The notes under the pieces were generated by a model. That model worked only from the letters and a program-made list of their open reading frames with translations, was not told where the DNA came from and ran no database searches. From assembly GCF_036634195.1 (NCBI RefSeq), contig NZ_JAZIFY010000002.1, positions 1 to 64,000 on the forward strand: a stretch of DNA of 64,000 nucleotides, written 5' to 3'. The DNA is from Streptomyces sp. P9-A4 (GTDB lineage Bacteria > Actinomycetota > Actinomycetes > Streptomycetales > Streptomycetaceae). Position numbers and translations under genes: made by a program. This document shows, piece after piece, positions 51,035 to 58,959 of the stretch. The stretch's first letter is position 1. Each line of letters begins with the position of its first letter.

Positions 51035-51332
51035 GGGTGCCCCCTTCGGGCAGACTGCTGGCGGGAACGCGGACCGGGACGAGGACCTGGACGCGTCGCC
51101 CACCGAGGGGGCGTGCTGTCCGGGGTGCCGGCCGCAGAACCAGCATTGCCGGGTCGGCCGGGTCCGGGGAAGCCGATCCGGCTGCTGACCGAGGCACATC
51201 GATGCACCCTGCATGACGGGGCTCTGACCTGGGATTATGTAGCGCTGCATGAAGAGCGTGCCGAGGAGACGGCATAGCGGGGGCCGCTGGACCGCGCTCG
51301 GGCCGCCCTTGCCCTCCCCGGGCGCCGATCCC

Positions 51333-52541
51333 TCACGCGGGAGCGGAGGGCTGTCGGCTGCTCGTGACCCTCTGGTAGTCCGGCGCCTTGACGGGGGGCT
51401 GTTGTCCGACCAGCAGGGCCAGCCAGGTGTCCGCGTCCACGCGGCCGGTCTCCGGCAGATCGTGCGTGCGCTGGAAGTACTTCAGGTCCTCCGTGGTCAC
51501 CGCGGTGAACCTGCCCGAGACCGCTGTGCCGCCCTGGCCCACGTTGTTCAGCAGCTCCTGTACGGCTCGTACCTCGAACTCACCTGAACCCGGCCGCACG
51601 TCCATGACCAGCTCGGGCCAGGTCTTCTCGCCCACCTTGCCGTCGGCCTGCAGATCGTGCCGTCGCTGGAAGTCCACGACGGCGTCCCAGGTGTCCTGCC
51701 GGAAGAAGCCGTCGGCCCGCACGTCGTAGCCGCGGGCGTTCAGGAGGTACTGGAGGGCGCGGGCGCGGGTGAACTGGTCTTCCACGCCCATGCGCAGCAA
51801 AGGCCACTTGCGCGGCGCGGCGCCCGCCGGTACCGCACCGGCCGCACCGGCGGCCGTGGCCGCGGGGTCCTCGGCGGAGAGGCGGTCGTGGACCACCGCT
51901 CCGGCGATGAAGGCCAGGGCGACGGCCGACACGAAGAGGGCCGGGAGGAGCCGGCGGTTGCGGCGACGGGCGGGGGTGCTGCGGGCGCTCGGGGCGGAGG
52001 CTTGATCGGGTACGTGGTCGGGTGTGTGCTCGGCGGCTTGCTCGGGTGCGTGCTCCGCGGTTGCCGCTGCGGATCCGGGCCTTGATTCGGCCCCGGCCCC
52101 GGTGGCGACGGCTCCCTTGTCGGCGGGTGGCTCGGAGGTCGGACCGGCCATTACGGCGCTTCCGGTCGTTCCGGCGGTCCGCTCGGTCGCTTCCGGCGGC
52201 GCGGCGGGGGCCTCGCCCCCGCCCTCCGCCGTCCGCTGTCGGCTGTTCTCCCGCCAGGCGGCCCGGCAGAGCGCCCGCGCCTGTTCGAGTTCCGCCGCGG
52301 GGGCACGCAGTTGGGCGTGCAGATTCTCGACCACCCGCAGAGGAGCGGTCGACGCGTGCCTCGGGTTCAGGTAGCGCGACAGGGTCGTCTGGTCGACCCC
52401 GAGCCTCGTGGCGAGCGCCTGCTGCGTCGGCCGGGCGCCGCCGGTCGTGCTCCCGGCCTCTTCCCACCAACGGCGCATCAGTTGTGCCAGTCGGGTCCCC
52501 GCACTCCGCTGCCCGTCCCGGGCGCCTCGCTCGTCCGTCAT
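51333..52541 (-). CDS. Membrane protein with N-terminal HTH and C-terminal peptidoglycan-binding repeats
   Basis: This is a 402-aa protein. An XRE-like HTH lies at about 35-70 (QQALATRLGVDQTTLSRYLN), followed by a Pro/Ala-rich linker. One TM (NRRLLPALFVSAVALAFIAG, about 215-235) precedes two PG_binding_1 domains outside (RALQYLLNARGYDVRADGFF, TWDAVVDFQRRHDLQADGKV; VRAVQELLNNVG, DLKYFQRTHDLPETGRVDAD). The topology suggests a one-component sensor that binds the cell wall outside and DNA inside. ATG 52541 is chosen as the start of the HTH frame. It lies upstream of the L,D-transpeptidase pair. Confidence 0.85.
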   Translation of the reverse strand: MTDERGARDGQRSAGTRLAQLMRRWWEEAGSTTGGARPTQQALATRLGVDQTTLSRYLNPRHASTAPLRVVENLHAQLRAPAAELEQARALCRAAWRENSRQRTAEGGGEAPAAPPEATERTAGTTGSAVMAGPTSEPPADKGAVATGAGAESRPGSAAATAEHAPEQAAEHTPDHVPDQASAPSARSTPARRRNRRLLPALFVSAVALAFIAGAVVHDRLSAEDPAATAAGAAGAVPAGAAPRKWPLLRMGVEDQFTRARALQYLLNARGYDVRADGFFRQDTWDAVVDFQRRHDLQADGKVGEKTWPELVMDVRPGSGEFEVRAVQELLNNVGQGGTAVSGRFTAVTTEDLKYFQRTHDLPETGRVDADTWLALLVGQQPPVKAPDYQRVTSSRQPSAPA

Positions 52542-52845
52542 GTACGTGTGCCTCCCCGGCCTCGTGCGGAAGAGCCGGGCCTCGTCACCGCCTGCGTAGC
52601 GGCATAACAGCAGGTCAGGTCTGTGCATGACAGCAGGCGTGGCTACGTCGGCCTCGGCGGCGCCGATCGTAACGACGTGGCCGTGGGGTCCGGCACCGGA
52701 CCTTGCGGGTCGACCGCGCTCCCGTCCCGCCACCGCGCGGCGGCTGACGAGCCTACGTTCACCTGAACGAGTGCGCGGGGCGGCACGGTCGCGGAGTCGG
52801 CGGCTCACCCGTAGGGAGGAACGAGGCCGGCCGCCTCGCGACGGG
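52542..52845. other. Intergenic region
   Basis: There is no gene here. It holds the promoter region of the minus-strand HTH/peptidoglycan-binding gene and the 3' flank of the DUF1963 gene; no strong hairpin was seen. Confidence 0.4.
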
Positions 52846-53823
52846 TTACTGCACGTTCAGCCGGAACGGGTGGGAGAGGTCCGTCGGGCAGGTGAAGACG
52901 CGGAGTTCGCCGAAGCGGCCCAGGTTAAGACCGGGGTCCTTCCCGCTGTCCAGGGTCAGCAGCAGGCGCATCCGGGTTCCGCACGCGGCGCAGTCGATGG
53001 GCACGAGGTCGGTGAGGTGCCAGCTGGGCCAGCCCCCTGCCTTCCAGCCGGGCAGGCAGGCGAGCGTGCGGGCGTACTCGGTGTCACGTGCTTCGGCCCA
53101 CTCCTGCGCCGTTTCGACGAGCTCCTCGGGGAGTTCGTCCTGCTCGGGTAGATCCACGACGCGGAACGGGTCCAGGAGGCACGGGTTCGGCAGGTAGACG
53201 TCCTCGGCGTGCTCCGGCTGCGGCGGGTCGTCGCGGATCGGGCCGACGGCTCCCCCGGCGCGGAACCGCAGTTCGACGTTCGGGCCCCAGTAGTTCCGCT
53301 GGCCGGGCGGTTCGGAGTGGTCGTCGGGGCACCACAGCAGCTGAAGCAGGTCCGTCCCTTCCGGCATGGGCAGGACGGGAACGTCACCGGCGCGGAGCTG
53401 GAGCACGGGGATCATGGGAACGGGTACGGCGGGGGCTTCCGAAACCGTCCGGATCCGCTCCCAGGTGATCATGTCGAGCGATCCGGCACCGTCCATGATC
53501 CGCCGCTGCGCTTCGGCGTCCTCCTCGCTCATCACATACGCGCCACCGCCCCGCGCGCGGCGCCGTTCCTTCATCCGGCGGTCGCAGTCCTGCCAGATCT
53601 CCTTGTCCTGATCCGACAGCTTCTCCCGCTTGTGCACCACGTGCGGTGCCCGGCACACCGGCCACGGCTCGTCCCTCGGCCACAGCAGCGGGCCGCCGAC
53701 CGAGTTGTCGTGCGGGCCGGGGGCACCCGCCGCCGGACGGAGGAGTACCGCGGGGCGGGCGTGGGCGGCGAAGGCCGGTACGTCCGCGATCAGTGTCTGC
53801 GGGCCGGGCAGGTCGATGTTCAC
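52846..53823 (-). CDS. DUF1963-like (YwqG-type) conserved protein
   Basis: This 325-aa soluble protein reads RPAVLLRPAAGAPGPHDNSV, GGPLLWPRDEPWPVC, MIPVLQLRAGDVPVLPMPEG, TDLLQLLWCPDDHSE, KAGGWPSWHLTDLVPIDCAA and LGRFGELRVFTCPTDLSHPF. The GG.P..P..E.WP / Q..AGDVP / LLQ.FWCP / GG.P.W.Q order is typical of DUF1963/YwqG. The CAAC...C arrangement suggests one metal site. GTG 53823 is the start. Function unknown. Confidence 0.75.
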   Translation of the reverse strand: MNIDLPGPQTLIADVPAFAAHARPAVLLRPAAGAPGPHDNSVGGPLLWPRDEPWPVCRAPHVVHKREKLSDQDKEIWQDCDRRMKERRRARGGGAYVMSEEDAEAQRRIMDGAGSLDMITWERIRTVSEAPAVPVPMIPVLQLRAGDVPVLPMPEGTDLLQLLWCPDDHSEPPGQRNYWGPNVELRFRAGGAVGPIRDDPPQPEHAEDVYLPNPCLLDPFRVVDLPEQDELPEELVETAQEWAEARDTEYARTLACLPGWKAGGWPSWHLTDLVPIDCAACGTRMRLLLTLDSGKDPGLNLGRFGELRVFTCPTDLSHPFRLNVQ

Positions 53824-53961
53824 GTTCGTGGTACCCCCGGGGAATTCGTACGGATGGTGGTGTCATGCGAGGAAGGAGCCGCGTACGAGGAGCCGCACGT
53901 CGGCGCCGTGGTGCGGCTGCCGACCCCGGGTCCACCGGTTGCCGGCCCCTGCGGCTGTCGG

Positions 53962-54642
53962 TCAGACCGCCGTGCTGTCCTGCTGCCTGCGCACCATCTC
54001 GGTGATCCAGACCGGCGCGAACGGCGACGTGCAGCCCGGGGGCGTCGGGTAGTCCTTGAGCACCTGCAGGCGCTCGCCGATGCCGATCGCGCGGGCGCGG
54101 TGTTCCGGGTGCTCGATCCCGATCCGGGCCAGGCAGTGGTTCATCGCCCACTGCAGGCGCTCCGGGGCGTCCCGCATCCGGGCCTCGATGATGTCGAGCA
54201 GTCCCGCGAGGTCGAGGCCGTCCGGTTTCTTGGCGACGCGCTCGGTGGTCAGCGCCCAGCCGGCGCTCGCGACCACGGGATCGGCATCGGCGAGCCACGC
54301 GAGGCGCAGTTCCTCGGCGTGCGGGTTCTTCTTCACCACGTAGTTCACGAGCCAGTCGTGCACCTTGGGCGTGCGGGCCTCGCGCAGCATCGCGTCCAGC
54401 TCGTCGCGCCCGAACGCCTTCGGGCGGCAGATCAGGAGGGCGAGCAGCCTCGCCGCGGTGTCGCCCGTCTCCCAGAGGCGGACCGCGAGGTCCTGCTGCG
54501 TCTTGAGCCGCTTCGCGAGCGCGCGCAGTCTGCCGAGGTTCACACCGTGATCGTCACCGTGCCTCTCGTTCACCGCGCGTGCCTTCGGGTCTTCGAGGGC
54601 GGCCAGCTCGGCCATCACCTCGGCGAGGGTCGTCTCGGCCAT
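53962..54642 (-). CDS. AlkD-like DNA alkylation repair HEAT protein
   Basis: This 226-aa all-helical protein reads LAEVMAELAALEDPKARAVN, RHGDDHGVNLGRLRALAKRL, DTAARLLALLICRPKAFGRD, VHDWLVNYVVKKNPHAEELR, PVVASAGWALTTERVAKKPD and MNHCLARIGIEHPEHRARAI. This is the repeat pattern of DNA alkylation repair (AlkC/AlkD) enzymes, which excise N3/N7-alkylpurines. It is about the family length. Confidence 0.85.
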   Translation of the reverse strand: MAETTLAEVMAELAALEDPKARAVNERHGDDHGVNLGRLRALAKRLKTQQDLAVRLWETGDTAARLLALLICRPKAFGRDELDAMLREARTPKVHDWLVNYVVKKNPHAEELRLAWLADADPVVASAGWALTTERVAKKPDGLDLAGLLDIIEARMRDAPERLQWAMNHCLARIGIEHPEHRARAIGIGERLQVLKDYPTPPGCTSPFAPVWITEMVRRQQDSTAV

Positions 54643-54719
54643 CTCGGCCTCCTGTCCGTCCTGTACGAAAGTCAGCCTACGACGGAGGCCGGCCGGAGCG
54701 TGGAGCGCACCGGCCGAAC

Positions 54720-54893
54720 GAACGCGTGCCCCGGGTGCCGCACTACGGCCCCGGGACGAGCATGCTCGTCACCGAGTTCCTGGCGCCGCACATCGTGCTC
54801 CGGCAGGGGCTGCTCCAGGGCACCCACTATCCCCGGCTCGCCGGCCAGCTCGCCCGGTACCTCGCGCGCTCGCTCAGGGCTTCGCGAGCGGGT
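54720..54893 (+). pseudogene. mtnK: S-methyl-5-thioribose kinase fragment
   Basis: The frame encodes VPRVPHYGPGTSMLVTEFLA, PHIVLRQGLLQGTHYPRLAG and QLARYLARSL. This matches the mid-N-lobe of MtnK (LxPHxILRxGLxxGxxYPxLAxHLxxYLARTL). Nothing of the catalytic lobe remains and there is no proper start. It is a small relic of the methionine-salvage kinase gene. Confidence 0.6.
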
Positions 54894-54936
54894 TCACCAC
54901 GCTGTGGGAACAAGCGGACCGGCTTGCCCTCTCGGC

Positions 54937-56055
54937 TCAGATGCCGGTGAGCGTGATGCCCGCGGTGGCCTCGCGCAGTTGTGGGGTCTGGGCCTGGATC
55001 AGGTGGAAGAGCGCCTCGCGGGCGAGCCGGCCCGCGGTGTTGCCGTACTGGACGGCTCGGCCTCCGGTCGCCGCCACACAGGCGGTGGCGGCCCGGACGC
55101 CGATGTCCAGGGCTGCGGCCCGGATCTCGGTCCGGGCCGTCAGCTCCTTGTCCGGCGGGAGCTCGTCACGCAGGGCGTAGGCCTCGGTGCGGAGCCGGGC
55201 GGCCTGATCGGCCAGCCCGTGGGCGAGGGTCTCGTACGCGGCCCCCGCCCGTGGCGCGGCGTCGAGCAGCAGGTCGACGGCCGCCCGCAGGTGGCCGAAG
55301 ACGGCCGGGTGGGCGTTCGCGTTCTCCGTGTCGTAGGCGAGCGCCCAGTCCTGCCTGGGTTCCAGGGAGATCACGTCCTCGTGCGGCACGAGGACGTCCC
55401 GGACCTCCACCGCCGTCGTGTGTGTTCCGCCCATCGCCCACAGCGGTGGGGAGTCGACGGCGACCAGCCCGTTCCGGGCTTCCGGCCCGCTGTCGACCCG
55501 TGCGAAGAGGGCCCGGTCGTCGGGAGTGACCGCGCCCAGGATCGCCGTGTCCGTGATGGTCCAGCCGGTCATCCAGGGCATACGGCCCCGCAGCCGCCAG
55601 CCGCCCTCGACCTGCACGGCGGTCACGGGCGGGCTGGGATGACGGAGGTACGCGAAGCCGGCGGTGGCGTGTCTCCCGCCCGCGACCAGTTCGGGCAGCC
55701 AGCGTTCGCGCAGCTCGGTGTTGTCGCTCTTGGTCAGCGCCTTCACCATCGCGAAGTGCTGGGTGTACACGAACCAGGTCGACGGATCGACGGCCGAGAG
55801 GATCTCGTGGACCTCGCGCACCACCTGGTCGTGGGTGCACCCGCTCCCCCGCGACGGCTCGTATCCGACGAGCCCGTACGCCCCTCGCCGGGCCAACTCG
55901 TCCAGGTGGGCCGGGGGAACACCGTCCAGTGCCGTGCGCTCCGCGACCGGGCGCAGCTCGGTGACCGCCGCCTCGGTGACGGCGGCGACCAGGCGTTCCC
56001 GGGCCAGTCCCGGGTCCGTCTCCAGGGCCGTGCCATGTCCCGGCATCGTTCGCAC
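54937..56055 (-). CDS. Acyl-CoA dehydrogenase-family flavoprotein
   Basis: This 372-aa protein has an N-terminal helical domain (VTELRPVAERTALDGVPPAH, YGLVGYEPSRGSGCTHDQVV) and middle beta domain (HATAGFAYLRHPSPPVTAVQ, WRLRGRMPWMTGWTITDTAI). The C-terminal helical bundle reads IRAAALDIGVRAATACVAAT, GGRAVQYGNTAGRLAREALF. The GW.L.G..PW.TG pattern resembles the HpaB/acyl-CoA dehydrogenase-like monooxygenase subgroup rather than classic ACADs. It would use FAD or FMN. GTG 56055 follows GAGGTGAT. The substrate is unknown. Confidence 0.82.
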   Translation of the reverse strand: MRTMPGHGTALETDPGLARERLVAAVTEAAVTELRPVAERTALDGVPPAHLDELARRGAYGLVGYEPSRGSGCTHDQVVREVHEILSAVDPSTWFVYTQHFAMVKALTKSDNTELRERWLPELVAGGRHATAGFAYLRHPSPPVTAVQVEGGWRLRGRMPWMTGWTITDTAILGAVTPDDRALFARVDSGPEARNGLVAVDSPPLWAMGGTHTTAVEVRDVLVPHEDVISLEPRQDWALAYDTENANAHPAVFGHLRAAVDLLLDAAPRAGAAYETLAHGLADQAARLRTEAYALRDELPPDKELTARTEIRAAALDIGVRAATACVAATGGRAVQYGNTAGRLAREALFHLIQAQTPQLREATAGITLTGI

Positions 56056-56349
56056 CAGCGATCACCTCGTTCTGGGGCCGTCGTTCGATTCTCCGGTCGG
56101 GGGAACACTCCCCCGCCACGAGCGGGTGCACGCGGCCCAGTACGCGCCACTTCGCGGTGGCGGATCCGGGCCGCGGGGGCGTCGGCGGTGCTCGTACGCC
56201 CCTGCCGCTTCGGCGCGCTCCCGTGCGCCCTCCGGAATGCTCGTGGTTCGTCCACCGTTCATGGCACGATCAGCCGTCGGAGGCCGCTCGTTCGGTCCGT
56301 GCCTGGAGCGTCGTGCCGCCCTGTCGGAACTCTTCCCTGGACGGACATC

Positions 56350-57765
56350 GTGACCACACGTATACCTGGGTGGGGCCGTAGCCTTCGCCTCGCTCTCACC
56401 GCCCCTCTGCTGGCCGCCGGTGTGCTTCAGGCGACGCCGGCCCACGCGGCCCCGGCCGACGACATCCGGATCAACGAGGTGGTGACCACCGGTGGCGTCG
56501 AGGACTCCGTCGAGCTGTACAACAAGGGCGGCGCGAGCGTCGACATCTCCGGCTGGATCCTCAAGGACGACCAGAGCGGCTCGAAGTACAAGATCCCCTC
56601 CGGGACCTCGCTGGCTCCCGGTGCGTTCCGCGCCTTCGACGTGCACGGCTCGTTCGGTCTGGGCTCCGCCGACAAGGCGCGCCTCTACCTGCCGGACGGC
56701 AGCACCCTCGTCGACGGCTTCACCTGGACCACGCACTCGGCGCCCTCCTGGTCGCGCTGCCCCGACGGCACCGGCGCGTTCAAGTCCGCCGCCCTCACCC
56801 TGGGCGCCCCCAACGACTGCGGCGGGACCGGCGGCGGTTCGACCACCCCGGTGGCCTGGCCGGGCGGCACCGCGGTGGCCACCGCCGACGGCTCCGACGT
56901 CTTCGGAGAGGACCTCAGCGGCCTCCACCAGGAGGGCGGTGTCATGTGGGCCGCGCAGAACTCCGGCAAGCTCTGGCGCCTGGTGGGCGACGGCTCGGGT
57001 GGCTGGAAGCCGGACACCGCGAACGGCTGGTCCGCAGGAAAGACCCTGCGCTTCCCGACGGGGTCAGGAAGCCCCGACAGCGAGGGCGTCACGCTCACGG
57101 GTACGGGCTCGGCGGGTGGCGTGTTCGTGGCGAGCGAGCGGAACGGTGACGCCTCCGGCACCAGCCGTCTGTCGGTGCTCCGCTACGACGCGACCGGGAC
57201 GGCGGGCACCCTCACCGCGGCCAAGGAGTGGAACCTGACCTCCGACCTGTCCTCGGTGGGGTCCAACCTCGGCTTCGAGGGCATCACCTGGGTTCCCGAC
57301 GCCGCCCTGACCGGTGCCGGGTTCAAGGACGCGTCGACCGGCGCGGCCTACGACCCGGCCCGGTACGGCGCCCACACCGGCGGGGTGTTCTTCGTCGGCG
57401 TCGAGGGAACCGGCACGGTCCACGGCTATGTCCTCGCGGACTCCGGAGCCTTCACCCGGGTCGCCACCGTCAGCAGCGGGATGAGCGGGGTCATGGAGGT
57501 GCAGTGGGAGCCGGGAGCCTCCCGCCTGTGGGCGGTCTGCGACGACACGTGCGGCGGGCAGCACCGGACGCTCCAGGTGAACGCGGCCGGCGCCTTCGCC
57601 GTCACCGCGGTCTACAACCGTCCCGCCGGCATGGCGGACCTCAACAACGAGGGCTTCTCCGTGAGCGGCGCCGAGGCGTGTGCCGGTGGCTCCAAGCCGG
57701 TGTACTGGTCGGACGACAGCAACACCGGCGGTCACGCCCTGCGCAGGGGCACCATCACCTGCTGA
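56350..57765 (+). CDS. Secreted protein with lamin-tail domain and phytase/esterase-like propeller
   Basis: This 471-aa protein has a signal peptide (RSLRLALTAPLLAAGVLQAT...AHA). The lamin-tail (LTD) domain covers about 38-150 (DIRINEVVTTGGVEDSVELY, GASVDISGWILKDDQSGSKY, LYLPDGSTLVDGFTWT). A Gly/Thr linker follows, then a propeller-like region (GLHQEGGVMWAAQNSGKLWR, GSPDSEGVTLTGTGSAGGVF, NLGFEGITWVPDA, DLNNEGFSVSGAEAC), as in esterase-like_of_phytase proteins. GTG 56350 was chosen by the signal peptide. It probably acts extracellularly; the substrate is unknown. Confidence 0.82.
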   Translation: MTTRIPGWGRSLRLALTAPLLAAGVLQATPAHAAPADDIRINEVVTTGGVEDSVELYNKGGASVDISGWILKDDQSGSKYKIPSGTSLAPGAFRAFDVHGSFGLGSADKARLYLPDGSTLVDGFTWTTHSAPSWSRCPDGTGAFKSAALTLGAPNDCGGTGGGSTTPVAWPGGTAVATADGSDVFGEDLSGLHQEGGVMWAAQNSGKLWRLVGDGSGGWKPDTANGWSAGKTLRFPTGSGSPDSEGVTLTGTGSAGGVFVASERNGDASGTSRLSVLRYDATGTAGTLTAAKEWNLTSDLSSVGSNLGFEGITWVPDAALTGAGFKDASTGAAYDPARYGAHTGGVFFVGVEGTGTVHGYVLADSGAFTRVATVSSGMSGVMEVQWEPGASRLWAVCDDTCGGQHRTLQVNAAGAFAVTAVYNRPAGMADLNNEGFSVSGAEACAGGSKPVYWSDDSNTGGHALRRGTITC

Positions 57766-57865
57766 CCGGTGGCCGTACGGCTACGTACCCCTTGCCGGAG
57801 CCGTAGCGGAACCCGATCCCTCTCTCGGTTCGTCCTGATCAACGACGCCGAGGGAGGGAACGAGG

Positions 57866-58909
57866 GTGGGGACGAAGGAGACGGGGGCGGACCGGGAGCC
57901 GGAGAAGGACCGGGAGCAGCGCCGGGGCAGGGGCCGTCCGGGCCGGCTCCGGGGCTGGGTGCGTGGACCGGGAGGCTGGACGCGCGGTCGCGGTTCCGGG
58001 CGGGTGATCGCCGCACTGGCCTGTGTCACGGCGGGGCTCCTCGCCTTCCATTCCGTCCTGCCCAACTCCCCCGGTCGGCTGGGCAGTCTGCTGGAGTCCT
58101 TCCTGCCGTGGCTGGGGCCGGTGGTCGTCCTCCTCGTCGTCCTGGCGCTGATCCGCCGGTCCGTCGTGGCGCTGGTGGCCCTGCTGCTGCCCGTCGCCGT
58201 CTGGAGTCATTCGTACGGCGTGCTGCTGCTCCCCTCCGGCTCGCCGAACGGGCGCGAGCTCGTCGTCGTACAGCACAACGTCAGTGACGAGAACCCCGAT
58301 CCGGCGGGAACCGCCCGTGCCCTCGCCGCCGCCGGGCCCGATCTGATCGCGCTCCAGGAGCTGGTGGATCCGGCACGGCGGGAGTACGAGGCGGTGCTCA
58401 CCCCGGAGTACCCGTACCACGTGGTGCATGGCACGGTCGGCCTCTGGTCCCGCCATCCGCTCGCCGATGCGCGGCCGTTGGACATCAAGCCCCGGGACAT
58501 CGCGGAGGGCTGGAGCCGCGCGCTGCGCGCCGTGGTGCGCACGCCGTCCGGGGACGTCGTCGCGTACGTGGCGCATCTGCCGTCCGTACGGGTGGGGGCC
58601 GGCGGCCTCGCCTCCGCCCGGCGCGACGAGAGCGCCGGACTGCTGGGCCGGGTGCTGGCCGCCGAGAGGGCGGACAGGGTGGTCCTTCTCGGCGACCTCA
58701 ACGGGACGGTCGACGATCGTGGCCTGGCGCCCCTGACCTCGCGGCTGGGCGCTCCCGAGCGCGGCTTCGCGTTCAGCTTCCCGGCCGGTCTGCCGGTGGC
58801 CCGCATCGACCAGGTCCTGGCGCGCGGGGCCGTGGTCCGGTCGATCCGCACGCTGCCCGCCACCGGCAGTGACCATCTTCCCGTGACCGCGAGGATCGCC
58901 CCGCGCTGA
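57866..58909 (+). CDS. Membrane-anchored endonuclease/exonuclease/phosphatase-family hydrolase
   Basis: This 347-aa protein has a basic head, then three TM helices (RVIAALACVTAGLLAFHSVL; GPVVVLLVVLALI; VALVALLLPVAVWSHSYGVL). An extracellular EEP domain follows: VVVQHNVSDENP, GPDLIALQELVDPARR, RVVLLGDLNGTVDD and ATGSDHLPVTARI. The Glu, Asp/Asn and DH catalytic residues are all present. Related Streptomyces proteins are secreted or surface phosphodiesterases. GTG 57866 follows GAGGGAACGAGG. Confidence 0.88.
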   Translation: MGTKETGADREPEKDREQRRGRGRPGRLRGWVRGPGGWTRGRGSGRVIAALACVTAGLLAFHSVLPNSPGRLGSLLESFLPWLGPVVVLLVVLALIRRSVVALVALLLPVAVWSHSYGVLLLPSGSPNGRELVVVQHNVSDENPDPAGTARALAAAGPDLIALQELVDPARREYEAVLTPEYPYHVVHGTVGLWSRHPLADARPLDIKPRDIAEGWSRALRAVVRTPSGDVVAYVAHLPSVRVGAGGLASARRDESAGLLGRVLAAERADRVVLLGDLNGTVDDRGLAPLTSRLGAPERGFAFSFPAGLPVARIDQVLARGAVVRSIRTLPATGSDHLPVTARIAPR

Positions 58910-58959
58910 CGCCCCGCCGCGGCCGTCCGCCCGTGATGGAACGTGCTTGTGGCCTCACC

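Noticed and set aside
53209..56349. 1047-codon plus-strand frame leading into the lamin-tail protein
   Set aside because: It is antisense to the DUF1963, AlkD-like and acyl-CoA dehydrogenase genes; the signal peptide at 56350 marks the real start.
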